Below, one piece after another: positions 20,410-28,219 of a stretch of DNA of 64,000 nucleotides. Positions within the stretch are counted from its first letter, which is position 1. The number at the start of each line of letters is the position of its first letter. Made by a program: the position numbers and the translations under genes. The notes beneath the pieces were generated by a model, which was given only the letters and a program-made list of their open reading frames with translations, was not told the origin of the DNA and did not search any database. This DNA is from Qipengyuania profundimaris (GTDB lineage: Bacteria; Pseudomonadota; Alphaproteobacteria; Sphingomonadales; Sphingomonadaceae): positions 495,131 to 559,130 of the forward strand of contig NZ_JAVAIM010000001.1 of assembly GCF_030717945.1 (NCBI RefSeq), in the 5' to 3' direction.

Positions 20410-20874
20410 TCAAGCGGTGACCCGTTCCCTGCGGTCCGGGGGGCCGACAGGAGAGGGTGTTGCGTGGACATGCGGCGAGACTGCGTCGCTTTTCTTGCGA
20501 CGGGTCACGATCTGGGGGCACCGCAGGCAGCTCGCGGTGCCGTTCTCGGCAAACCAGCGGCACGTTGCGCGCAGGGTGCAGGCGGGCGCGACATCGACGA
20601 CCGGTTGCAGGCGCTTGATGATTTCGCGCCCCAATCCGCAGCCGCCCTCTTTCCATTGCCCACAGCCCTTGTTGGCGCAGGGTGCGGCGAAGCGGAGCGC
20701 ATGGCCGGGATCGACGCCGAGCTGTTCGGCGTCGAAATCTTCCGGCAGATCGACGCCCTTCTCGACATAGGAGACGCGGGGTGCGCCTTCCTCTTCGAGC
20801 ACGACGCCCAGCAGACGCGCTTCGGGATGCTGGTGCGGCGCGCTGGGGCAATCCAGCTGCTTTTCTTCGGCCAT
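20410..20874 (-). CDS. Eight-cysteine protein upstream of double-glycine peptide gene
   Basis: A 154-residue soluble protein, acidic at the N terminus and basic and Pro-rich at the end. Cysteines lie at 9, 66, 71, 79, 99, 105, 116 and 119, in the pattern RFAAPC-x4-C-x7-C, then C-x5-C-x10-C-x2-C ending CLRCPQIVT. This spacing suggests an Fe-S cluster or zinc site. From memory, an uncharacterised cyanobacterial and proteobacterial family has the same RFAAPC...CRW...CPQ-V-T layout, but I could not check this. A GGGGAGA ribosome-binding site precedes the ATG at 20874. It is the first gene of the leftward unit containing copy 2 of the double-glycine peptide. Confidence 0.7.
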   Translation of the reverse strand: MAEEKQLDCPSAPHQHPEARLLGVVLEEEGAPRVSYVEKGVDLPEDFDAEQLGVDPGHALRFAAPCANKGCGQWKEGGCGLGREIIKRLQPVVDVAPACTLRATCRWFAENGTASCLRCPQIVTRRKKSDAVSPHVHATPSPVGPPDRRERVTA

Positions 20875-20983
20875 GGCGATTCTCCCCGATGTCAGTTCCA
20901 GGGAGCGAGGCTAGCGAGACGGGGGCCGGCGAAAATACGCCAGCGGGCCTAGTCGATCCGTCCTAGTGCGATTGGGGGAAGCG

Positions 20984-21313
20984 CTATTGCGATGTCGACG
21001 GGCTGGGTACGTTCCAGTCCGAACGCAGCGGCCAGTCGTCGAGCGCAAAGCTGCGCACCACCGGCAGCGGGATTGGCTGGAGGAAGAAAATCCCCATGCT
21101 TTGGCCCAATTGCCATGCCACTTCGCCGGAGACGACAAGGTCGGCCGTCAGTTGGATGGTCACCGGCGCGCCGACGTTGCCGGGCAAGGCGTCGCCCTCG
21201 ATCATGCAGCCGGACTGCGAGAGATTGCGCATCGTGCAAAGGGTCTCGACGCCGGCGATGGTTGCACGAATGGTCTCGCGCGTCGGGCTGCGGTCTTCTT
21301 TCCTGCGGTCCAT
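20984..21313 (-). CDS. PilZ domain protein
   Basis: A 109-residue single-domain protein with the two c-di-GMP binding signatures of PilZ: arginines at the start of the domain (MDRRKEDR, R3/R4 and R8) and NLSQSGC at 30-36 (the D/N-x-S-x-x-G motif). The rest has the beta-barrel pattern (APVTIQLTADLVVSGEVAWQLG). It probably acts as a cytoplasmic c-di-GMP effector. The start at 21313 puts the RxxxR motif at the N terminus. A GGDEF protein that could make the signal lies 4.6 kb away. Confidence 0.85.
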   Translation of the reverse strand: MDRRKEDRSPTRETIRATIAGVETLCTMRNLSQSGCMIEGDALPGNVGAPVTIQLTADLVVSGEVAWQLGQSMGIFFLQPIPLPVVRSFALDDWPLRSDWNVPSPSTSQ

Positions 21314-21462
21314 TGATCGTAAGGTCCTGGATCGAGGCTCACAGTCGCGAAGTGACGCACCCGGCTGGATAACGCTTGTATACCTACGACATTCGCAATG
21401 GACTTGGCGGGATGTTTCGGCTGAAAAGGGCTCGAAAGCATTTGAATTCAGGGGAACGAGGC

Positions 21463-22350
21463 ATGCCCAAGGCACAGGCGAACGGGATCGAAATCCATTA
21501 CGAGGAGCATGGGGATTCGGCCGCCGATCCGATGCTGCTGATCATGGGGTTCGGCGCGCAGCTGACGCTGTGGCCCGACGAGCTGGTCGAAGCGCTGGCC
21601 GGGCATGGCTTCCGCGTCATCCGGTACGACAATCGCGACATCGGGCTGAGTGAAAAGTTCGACGGGGTGAAGGCGCCCGGCATCCTCAAGATGACGCTGC
21701 TGACCAAGCTCGGCTTCACCCCCAAGGTGCCCTATACGCTGGCAGATATGGCGGACGACGGGGTCGGCCTGCTCGATGCGCTGGAGATCGACCGCGCGCA
21801 TATCGTGGGCGCCAGCATGGGTGGGATGATCGCGCAGCATGTCGCCGCGCGCTATTCGCAGCGCTGCAAGTCGCTTACTTCGATCTTCTCGACCACCGGC
21901 AATCCCAAGCTGCCTGCCGCCAGGCCCGAAGCTTTGAAAGCGCTCGTGGCGCGGCCCAAGAGCATGGAGGAAGAGGCGCTGGTGGATCACGGGGTGATGC
22001 TCGCCCGCACCATCGGTTCGCCCGGATACCCATCCGACGAAGAGCGCCTGCGGGACCGTGCGCGGGCGAGCGTACAGCGCAGCATCTATCCCGAAGGGCC
22101 GACCCGCCATCTCTCGGCGATCGTCGCAGATGGCGACCGCCGCGAGATGCTCAAGGATATCTCCGTCCCCACCCTCGTCATGCATGGCGAGGACGATCCA
22201 CTCGTCCCGGTCGAGGGCGGGCGCGATACCGCCGCAGCGATCCCCGGCGCAAAGCTTAAGACCATTCCGGGATGGGGTCACGACCTGCCGCTGGAATTGG
22301 TCGACGAGGTGGCGGAGGCCATTGCGTCCCACGCCCGTGCCACCGCTTAG
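21463..22350 (+). CDS. Alpha/beta hydrolase
   Basis: A 295-residue alpha/beta-hydrolase fold protein. The oxyanion region is LLIMGFGAQL, the nucleophile elbow GASMGG carries S118, the acid lies in MHGEDDPLVPVEGG and the histidine in PGWGHDLPLE. The pattern RVIRYDNRDIGLSEKFDG is typical of esterases annotated as RdmC-like or epoxide/carboxyl esterases; the substrate is unknown. The ATG at 21463 follows GGGGAACGAGG and starts the conserved region within ten residues. It is divergent from the PilZ gene, 149 bp away. Confidence 0.9.
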   Translation: MPKAQANGIEIHYEEHGDSAADPMLLIMGFGAQLTLWPDELVEALAGHGFRVIRYDNRDIGLSEKFDGVKAPGILKMTLLTKLGFTPKVPYTLADMADDGVGLLDALEIDRAHIVGASMGGMIAQHVAARYSQRCKSLTSIFSTTGNPKLPAARPEALKALVARPKSMEEEALVDHGVMLARTIGSPGYPSDEERLRDRARASVQRSIYPEGPTRHLSAIVADGDRREMLKDISVPTLVMHGEDDPLVPVEGGRDTAAAIPGAKLKTIPGWGHDLPLELVDEVAEAIASHARATA

Positions 22351-22657
22351 CGAGTCGCTCACAAGACGCCATCCGAGCCGGTTACTTTGGATGCTGTTGC
22401 GGGTTCAAAATTATTAACCAAAGCGCAGATAGTGCTTTGGCTCGTTATAAAGTTACAACTTTGTATAGACTCGACATGTCAAAGTGACCCGATTTTGACA
22501 TTAGTAGCGATTCATGTATTCACGAAGAAGTCGCGAGCGTCCGCAGAAGCCTCGACGCTGATCGACCAAAGACCGCTATCGCTTTAGAACAAGGTTTGTC
22601 GCACTTCGTGTGATACTCTCTTCGGCCGATCATCCTCTATACGTAAAGGATGATCCC
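22351..22657. other. AT-rich intergenic region with inverted repeats
   Basis: This 307-bp gap is clearly AT-richer than its surroundings. It holds a possible terminator-type stem CCAAAGC/GCTTTGG (22418-22424 and 22434-22440), a palindrome AAAGTTACAACTTT (22449-22462), an inverted repeat TGTCAAA/TTTGACA (22477-22483 and 22494-22500), and a promoter-like pair starting at 22495. I see no credible gene. Confidence 0.6.
22495..22522 (+). promoter_or_regulatory. Sigma70-type promoter candidate
   Basis: A perfect -35 hexamer TTGACA (22495-22500) is followed after 16 bp by TATTCA (22517-22522). The -35 lies within the right arm of the TGTCAAA/TTTGACA inverted repeat, so a repressor bound there would block it. 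It would give a leader of about 130 nt for the TonB-C-like gene at 22658. Confidence 0.45.
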
Positions 22658-23155
22658 ATGAATAAGCTTTCCATTTTCGCCATGTCCGTTGCCGTCACGG
22701 CATCGCTGCTCGCCACGCCGTTGGCGTCGCAGGAGATCGTCGTGTCTCCTACCTCGCCCAGCGAGTTCGTGGATAATGTGCAGAAAGATCTGGACCGGCA
22801 CCTCCGACAGATACGCGTTTCACCCCAATCGGCTCCAAGCGGTGCTGCGAGTGTGCGCTTCACCGCCGGTGTCGACGGACGCCCGGAAAACGTGACGATC
22901 TATCGCAAGTCCGGCTCCTCCCAGGTGGACCGAGCGAGCCGACGCGCAGTCTCGCGACTTAGCAGCCTTTCACCATTGCCGCGAGGCAGTGCGAACGGCC
23001 AGGTCATTCAGGCGAACATCATTTTCGCCAATAACGAGAAGCAAGCCGAGCGGCTCTCGCGCCAATTGGCGCGCGAAGAAAGTCGTCGGCTCGCGTCGTC
23101 CCCGGCGGAGCGCAGCGTCCTCGCGCTGACGGTCGGCGGTCCCCCCGTCTCCTAA
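22658..23155 (+). CDS. Secreted TonB C-terminal-like domain protein (paralogue B)
   Basis: A 165-residue protein with a Sec signal peptide (residues 1-24, ending TPLAS-QE). The mature part parallels paralogue A: SEFVDNVQKDLDRHL, then ASVRFTAGVDGRPENVTIYRKSGS, then a helix and VIQANIIFANNEKQAERLS. I read this as a TonB-C-like beta-alpha-beta unit exported to the periplasm without an anchor. The two copies share only about a third of their residues by eye but the same length and order. It is preceded by GGATGATCCC, as in paralogue A. The gene stands alone. Confidence 0.78.
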   Translation: MNKLSIFAMSVAVTASLLATPLASQEIVVSPTSPSEFVDNVQKDLDRHLRQIRVSPQSAPSGAASVRFTAGVDGRPENVTIYRKSGSSQVDRASRRAVSRLSSLSPLPRGSANGQVIQANIIFANNEKQAERLSRQLAREESRRLASSPAERSVLALTVGGPPVS

Positions 23156-23759
23156 CGACGATGCGATTACCGTCTCGGCACGGGGCGGTGTTCGTCTGCG
23201 GGAACGGTGTCCCGTGCCGGGGTCGCCATTTTGAATCGAACGGTTGCGGGCTCTGCTTCGGCGGGGCCCGCCTTTTGGACAGCTGCGGGGCCGCAAGATT
23301 CAAAAATTGCGCGCCAGGATTCGAATGAATCGCAAGGGCGACGTATCCTTTTTGCCCGCAAAATTTTTTTCGCAGATTCATTTTCCGGCTTGCGAGGGCC
23401 GCCAGTCCAGCTTTCTCCACGCGTCGCGGCGTTGCAGCAAGGTAGGACACCCGGCCTCGAGCCGCGTCCGCGCCATTAAATCTTCATTCACCCTCTTGCG
23501 TGCGAGTCTCGCCTGATTCAGTATCTAGTAGTCGGGCTACCGGGGGTACCCACAAGACCTAGCATCGTGAGCGTTCATCCCCATATGGGATGCGCGTCGT
23601 CGCCGCGCCGGTCTGTGGGTAAAAAAGGGATAAGTTTCCGCCCTGCGACCGGCGATAATTGATAGGCGTGTCTCTGGCTCGCCGACTCGAACACAAGCGG
23701 AACACGCGCCCGGACATGCGACGACGAGCAGCCGGGCCCAAACGGCGGGGCTGACCACG
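23156..23759. other. 604-bp intergenic region upstream of nrdA
   Basis: No protein-coding frame here looks real. A long-loop stem CGGCACGGG/CCCGTGCCG (23176-23184 and 23211-23219) may end the preceding gene. Around 23300-23390 there are AT-rich tracts including a seven-T run. A 17-bp palindrome CATCCC-CATAT-GGGATG lies at 23576-23592, about 170 bp before nrdA, and could be an operator. The length would allow a small RNA, but I cannot show one. Confidence 0.5.
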
Positions 23760-25778
23760 ATGGATTTCAAGAGCGGGGACGATATTGCGATGGAGATGGA
23801 CCTGGATGTGCGCGACTCCACCGACGATGCGACCACGGCCGAAGCCGGAAAGGCAGTGAGCATGGACAAGGGCGATACAGGCAGCGATGCGCTGGTCAGC
23901 GAAGCCGCGGGCGAAGCGCTCGCCGGCGCGATGAAGGCTGCCACGCAGAAGGAAGATTCCAAGAAAGTCCTCGACCGCCGTTTCGACGTGCAGATCGACG
24001 AGAGCCGCGACGAACTGCTGACCGAATTCGGCAAGGAAACGCTGACCGATCGCTACCTGCTGCCCGGTGAGAAATACCAGGACCTGTTCGCCCGCGTCGC
24101 CGACTATTTCGCGGACGATGCCGAGCACGCGCAGCGCCTTTACGATTACATCAGCCGCCTGTGGTTCATGCCGGCAACCCCGGTGCTGTCCAACGGCGGC
24201 ACCACGCGCGGCCTGCCGATCTCCTGCTATCTCAATTCGGTGTCCGACAGCCTCGACGGCATCGTCAACACCTGGAACGAGAACGTCTGGCTCGCCTCCA
24301 AAGGCGGCGGCATCGGCACCTATTGGGGCAATGTCCGCGGGATCGGGGAGCCGGTCGGCCTCAACGGCAAGACCAGCGGCATCATTCCCTTCGTGCGCGT
24401 GATGGACAGCCTGACGCTGGCGATCAGCCAGGGCTCGCTGCGCCGCGGCTCGGCCGCCTGCTACATCGACATCACCCATCCAGAGATCGAGGAGTTCCTC
24501 GAGATCCGCAAACCCTCGGGCGATTTCAACCGCAAAGCGCTGAACCTGCACCACGGCGTGCTGGTGACCGACGCCTTCATGGAAGCCGTGCGTGCGGGCG
24601 AGGAATTCGACCTCGTATCCCCGCGCGACGGATCGGTCCGCAAGACCGTGGATGCGCGCAGCCTGTTCCAGAAGCTGGTCGAAACCCGGCTGGCCACAGG
24701 CGAGCCCTATATCGTCTTCTCCGACACGGTGAACCGGATGATGCCCAAGCATCACCGCGAGCTCGGCCTCAAGGTCTCGACCTCGAACCTGTGCGCCGAG
24801 ATCACCCTGCCGACCGGCATCGACCACCTCGGCAACGACCGCACGGCGGTATGCTGCCTCTCCTCGCTCAACCTCGAGAAATGGGACGAGTGGAACGAGG
24901 ACAAGACCTTCATCGAGGACGTCATGCGCTTCCTCGACAATGTGCTGCAGGACTATATCGACCGCGCACCGGACGAGATGGCCCGCGCGAAATATTCCGC
25001 GATGCGCGAACGCAGCGTCGGCATGGGCGTTATGGGCTTCCACTCCTTCCTCCAGGCCAAGGGCATCGGTTTCGAAAGCCCGATGGCGAAGGTCTGGAAC
25101 CTCAAGATGTTCAAGCACATCAGCGGCAAGGCCGAAGAGGCTTCACTGGTGCTCGCACAGGAACGCGGGGCCTGCCCCGATGCGGAAGAAATGGGCGCGA
25201 TGGAGCGCTTCAGCTGCAAGATGGCGATCGCGCCGACCGCGTCGATCAGCATTATCTGCGGCGGCACCAGCGCCTGTATCGAGCCGATCCCGGCGAACAT
25301 CTACACCCACAAGACACTGTCGGGCAGCTTCGTGGTGAAGAACCCGTATCTCGAAAAGATCCTCGACAAAAAGTCCAAGAATTCGACCTCGATCTGGAAT
25401 TCGATCCTTGAGCGGGGCGGCAGTGTCCAGCATCTCGATTTCCTCAGCGCCGAGGAAAAGGCCGCGTTCAAGACCAGCTTCGAGATCGACCAGCGCTGGC
25501 TGCTCGAATTCGCCGCCGACCGCGCGCCCTACATCGACCAGGCGCAGTCGCTGAACCTGTTCATCCCCGCCGATGTCGACAAGTGGGACCTGATGATGCT
25601 GCACTTCCAGGCTTGGGAGAAGGGCATCAAGTCGCTCTATTATCTGCGCTCCAAGAGTGTGCAGCGCGCCGGTTTCGCCGGCGGCGTGGAAGCGGACAAC
25701 ACTGCCGACGCCGCGAAATACGAACTGGCTGCCGGCGGCGAGCAGACCGATTACGAGGAATGCCTCGCCTGCCAGTAG
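23760..25778 (+). CDS. nrdA: Class I ribonucleoside-diphosphate reductase, large subunit
   Basis: A 672-residue catalytic subunit reducing ribonucleotides to deoxyribonucleotides. The active-site cysteine C156 lies in PISCYLNS and its partner in CCLSSLNL. The radical cysteine C345 sits in NLCAEITLP with N343 and E347. The tyrosine pair Y627/Y628 (SLYYLRSK) relays the radical. The tail cysteines C668 and C671 (CLACQ) accept electrons. The first 80 residues are acidic and low-complexity; they do not resemble an ATP-cone, so the usual dATP overall-activity switch seems absent. The ATG at 23760 is not certain; internal methionines at residues 11 and 13 are alternatives. nrdB lies 2.4 kb downstream in a separate transcript. 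Confidence 0.96.
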   Translation: MDFKSGDDIAMEMDLDVRDSTDDATTAEAGKAVSMDKGDTGSDALVSEAAGEALAGAMKAATQKEDSKKVLDRRFDVQIDESRDELLTEFGKETLTDRYLLPGEKYQDLFARVADYFADDAEHAQRLYDYISRLWFMPATPVLSNGGTTRGLPISCYLNSVSDSLDGIVNTWNENVWLASKGGGIGTYWGNVRGIGEPVGLNGKTSGIIPFVRVMDSLTLAISQGSLRRGSAACYIDITHPEIEEFLEIRKPSGDFNRKALNLHHGVLVTDAFMEAVRAGEEFDLVSPRDGSVRKTVDARSLFQKLVETRLATGEPYIVFSDTVNRMMPKHHRELGLKVSTSNLCAEITLPTGIDHLGNDRTAVCCLSSLNLEKWDEWNEDKTFIEDVMRFLDNVLQDYIDRAPDEMARAKYSAMRERSVGMGVMGFHSFLQAKGIGFESPMAKVWNLKMFKHISGKAEEASLVLAQERGACPDAEEMGAMERFSCKMAIAPTASISIICGGTSACIEPIPANIYTHKTLSGSFVVKNPYLEKILDKKSKNSTSIWNSILERGGSVQHLDFLSAEEKAAFKTSFEIDQRWLLEFAADRAPYIDQAQSLNLFIPADVDKWDLMMLHFQAWEKGIKSLYYLRSKSVQRAGFAGGVEADNTADAAKYELAAGGEQTDYEECLACQ

Positions 25779-25812
25779 GCATGTCCAGCCATCTGGCTGC
25801 AAGGTCGATAAA

Positions 25813-25842
25813 AGGGCCCGGCGGTTTCAACCGTTGGGCCCT
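25813..25842. terminator. Hairpin between nrdA and the GGDEF gene
   Basis: A stem with arms AGGGCCC (25813-25819) and GGGCCCT (25836-25842) encloses a second stem CGGTT/AACCG. The plus strand has ATAAA before it, giving TTTAT after the stem on the minus strand. It sits 35 bp after nrdA and 35 bp from the stop of the convergent GGDEF gene, so it can serve both. Confidence 0.75.
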
Positions 25843-25877
25843 CGTCACATTCGCGATCCAGCAGACTGAAATCCCTG

Positions 25878-27092
25878 CTATCCGACCAGCTCGTCCATCG
25901 CGGCATAGGCCACTTCGACCCGGTTCCGGCCGTTCTGCTTCGCGCGGTAAAGCGCCTCGTCCGCCCGTGCGATCAGCTGCCCCATTGACTGGCCGCCCCG
26001 CCCCCGGGCCATGCCGATGCTGATATTCACCGCGCAAGGCTTTCGCTGACCGGTCTCTATGGTCAGGCTGGCGACGGCCTCGCGCATTTCTTCGGCGATG
26101 GCTTCCGCGTCTCGCCCGCCCTGTTCGTGGAGGATGGCGATGAACTCCTCACCCCCGAACCGGGCGATATGTCCGCCGTGGTGTTCGATACAGCGCTCCA
26201 GTTCTCGTGCGACTTCGACCAGGCAGCTATCGCCGATCTGGTGGCCGAACCGGTCGTTGAAGCGCTTGAAGTGATCGACATCCACCATCAGCAAGGCCGT
26301 CGCCCCCGCGGACCGGTCGATATATTCGTCCTCGAACACCCGCTCCAGGCTGCGGCGGTTGGATAGCCCGGTGAGCGGATCACTTTCGGACAATTCGCGC
26401 AGCAGCGCGTTGCTCTGTTCCAGATCCTCGCGGTCGAAACGCAATTGCAGGCTGAGCAGGAAGCTGCGCGATTCCATGTGCCAGTTGCGCATTGCCAAGA
26501 GCAGGCCGCCAATCCCTGCTATGGCCCCGGCAGCGAAATGATGGATCAGCAGTTCGGGCGGGATCGGTTCGGGAAAGAAAGCCGCCAGAGTGCTCGCAAG
26601 GAAAAACACCAGAGCCACGCGCAACTTGTGCGCGATCGACATCGGCAGCACGAACAATGCGGCCAGCATGGTGACGACTATCGCCATGCTGTAGCGCGCA
26701 ATATCGGCGGGTGTGCCGTGGGCCGCGACCCACATGGCGACGGCGCCAAAGATCGACAGGGCAATGGTCGTGGCTATGTTCGCAAGTGCGACCCGACCGC
26801 TCCGCGCGGCCCACAGTCCGATGGCCGTTATGGGGCCGATCGTACCCACCCGGATGGCAAGTGCCGTCCATGCGAGATCGCGAACGACCAGCCAGTCGGT
26901 GATGAAGGCCATGATCGCGAGACCGAAGCCGAGCTTGAGCACGAAGGCGAGTTCGACCAGCATCTGCGCCTTGCGATCCGCATACCATTGCCTGCGCAAA
27001 GGCTGCGGCCACTCGCCCAGCATTACTGGCTGCGCCAGCGCAGTGGTGACCATCGGACGCAGGGCCGGATCGAGGACGGATTTCTCACCCAT
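25878..27092 (-). CDS. Membrane-bound diguanylate cyclase (GGDEF)
   Basis: A 404-residue protein. The N-terminal half has about six hydrophobic segments (roughly residues 45-205), forming a membrane sensor of the MASE type without recognisable ligand residues. A short coiled linker (LLSLQLRFDREDLEQSNALLREL) leads to the GGDEF domain (DPLTGLSNRR to the end). The active-site loop is GGEEF, an active variant, and the metal-site aspartate is in LLMVDVDHFKRFND. It should make c-di-GMP. No clear RxxD inhibitory site precedes GGEEF. The ATG at 27092 is preferred; a GTG seven codons upstream is possible. Confidence 0.9.
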   Translation of the reverse strand: MGEKSVLDPALRPMVTTALAQPVMLGEWPQPLRRQWYADRKAQMLVELAFVLKLGFGLAIMAFITDWLVVRDLAWTALAIRVGTIGPITAIGLWAARSGRVALANIATTIALSIFGAVAMWVAAHGTPADIARYSMAIVVTMLAALFVLPMSIAHKLRVALVFFLASTLAAFFPEPIPPELLIHHFAAGAIAGIGGLLLAMRNWHMESRSFLLSLQLRFDREDLEQSNALLRELSESDPLTGLSNRRSLERVFEDEYIDRSAGATALLMVDVDHFKRFNDRFGHQIGDSCLVEVARELERCIEHHGGHIARFGGEEFIAILHEQGGRDAEAIAEEMREAVASLTIETGQRKPCAVNISIGMARGRGGQSMGQLIARADEALYRAKQNGRNRVEVAYAAMDELVG

Positions 27093-27174
27093 TGTGCTCG
27101 ACCATGCCAGCACCGGATTAATCCGGTATTTGAAAAGCTGGTAATGAAATTCCTAACGCCTCGTTCAGCACAAT

Positions 27175-27209
27175 AAAAAACCCCGCCGATCCAGAGGACC
27201 GGCGGGGTT
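27175..27209 (-). terminator. Intrinsic terminator downstream of the DUF2171-like gene
   Basis: On the minus strand the stem CCCCGCCG/CGGCGGGG (27181-27188 and 27200-27207 in window coordinates) is followed by TTTTTT (27175-27180). The loop is 11 nt. It ends the small gene whose stop is at 27246 and lies upstream of the GGDEF gene. Confidence 0.88.
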
Positions 27210-27245
27210 GTGGCGATCTACGACAGATCGCGGTAAGGTTTTGGA

Positions 27246-27488
27246 TCAGGCGTTCATGGTCGCCTTATTGCCGAGGCCTTCGGGAATGCGTGCGCTTTCC
27301 TTCAGATAGATGCGGTTGTCATCGATCTTCTCGACATCGTCGAGCGAGAGGAAGTGGTGCATGCTATCCGAACTGTCGGACTTGGTCAGCTTGATCTTGT
27401 CATCCTGAACGCCATCGACGGTGCCGACATGCTGGCCTTCCGAATTGGCGACTTCCATATGTTCCTTGATACGTAGCTTCTCAAACAT
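27246..27488 (-). CDS. DUF2171 domain protein
   Basis: An 80-residue hydrophilic protein of PRC-barrel-like character. The sequence MEVANSEGQHVGTVDGVQDDKIKLTK is the DUF2171 pattern, with a second beta-rich half (HFLSLDDVEKIDDNRIYLKESA). The family is common in desiccation- or stress-tolerant bacteria and sphingomonads; no biochemical role is set. The ATG at 27488 has AAGGATT as ribosome-binding site. It is a single-gene transcript with its own terminator. Confidence 0.85.
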   Translation of the reverse strand: MFEKLRIKEHMEVANSEGQHVGTVDGVQDDKIKLTKSDSSDSMHHFLSLDDVEKIDDNRIYLKESARIPEGLGNKATMNA

Positions 27489-27600
27489 GCTAATCCTTTG
27501 TTTTGAATTGGTTATACCCACTCAACGGATGGTCGCATATGCCGTTCCTCGGCTCGTCGGCGCTGAGGCACGGGTCGTTGGTCGAGCGATCGGGACGGCG

Positions 27601-27638
27601 AAAAAGTAGCGCCCCGCCTCTGGTGGAGGCGGAGCGCC
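27601..27638 (-). terminator. Intrinsic terminator downstream of the acidic peptide gene
   Basis: On the minus strand a 12-bp stem with one mismatch (arms at 27609-27620 and 27626-27637, GCGCCCCGCCTC / GAGGCGGAGCGC) is followed by TACTTTTT (27601-27605 region). It lies about 70 bp after the stop of the 100-residue hydrophilic protein. Confidence 0.85.
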
Positions 27639-27707
27639 GGGGGTGCGGAACATGTCCCGCAAAAGGGGAAACCGGGCCATGCCCGCACTTCCCGAATTTG
27701 GTTGCGA

Positions 27708-28010
27708 TCAGCTGCCGTTCAGTGGCCGGTTGGCGTCGGCGCGAGCGCGCTCTGCCTCGTTGTCCGAAGTTTCGCCCGGCTGTGCCGCGTCGTAAACGTC
27801 GGAGTTCAGCGAGTTCTCGAGATCGCCTTCGGCTTCCGCCTGTTCTCTCGTGCCATCTTCATTGCGCGCATTGCCATAGCCCATCTGGGCCTCACCATCG
27901 TTTTTCGGCGTCTGGTTCTTTTGCGAAGCGTTTTCAGCCTGCTTATCCTGCCATTCGCCATCGGCATTGTTGTGGACGGTGCGTTGATCGTCGGGGGCGT
28001 ATTCACCCAT
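27708..28010 (-). CDS. Hydrophilic, probably disordered acidic protein
   Basis: A 100-residue protein with no hydrophobic stretch, no cysteine, and a composition dominated by Asn, Asp, Glu, Gln, Ala and Gly (for example QAENASQKNQTPKNDGEAQ). It is almost certainly disordered. Very good translation signals (AAGGAGATATCCC before the ATG) and a strong terminator argue that it is expressed. Similar hydrophilin-like proteins protect during drying or osmotic stress, but that is inference from composition only. It is divergent from nrdB, 209 bp away. Confidence 0.75.
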   Translation of the reverse strand: MGEYAPDDQRTVHNNADGEWQDKQAENASQKNQTPKNDGEAQMGYGNARNEDGTREQAEAEGDLENSLNSDVYDAAQPGETSDNEAERARADANRPLNGS

Positions 28011-28219
28011 GGGATATCTCCTTCACCGACCCAACGGGCGCGGCCCCCGCACCGTTCCGCCACTCGTCGCACGCTTGCGCGGTTCGTCGCATTCGCCACG
28101 GCTCAGGACTTATCCCCGCACCCTCCCATCTTATCCCCGCCGAATCGTCCCCTCTTGCCTTCGAATCCGGCCTGTGATTCCCTATATGAGTCGTTCACGC
28201 GGAACCCGGAGATCACAAG

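Noticed and set aside
14222..20874. TldD as the dedicated peptidase of the double-glycine peptides
   Set aside because: tldD is a widespread housekeeping gene more than 4 kb away with no shared transcript; the link would be speculation.
23522..23592. NrdR-box pair upstream of nrdA
   Set aside because: Neither the CATATG palindrome nor the nearby ACAAGACCTAGC segment fits the 16-bp consensus, and no correctly spaced second copy was found.
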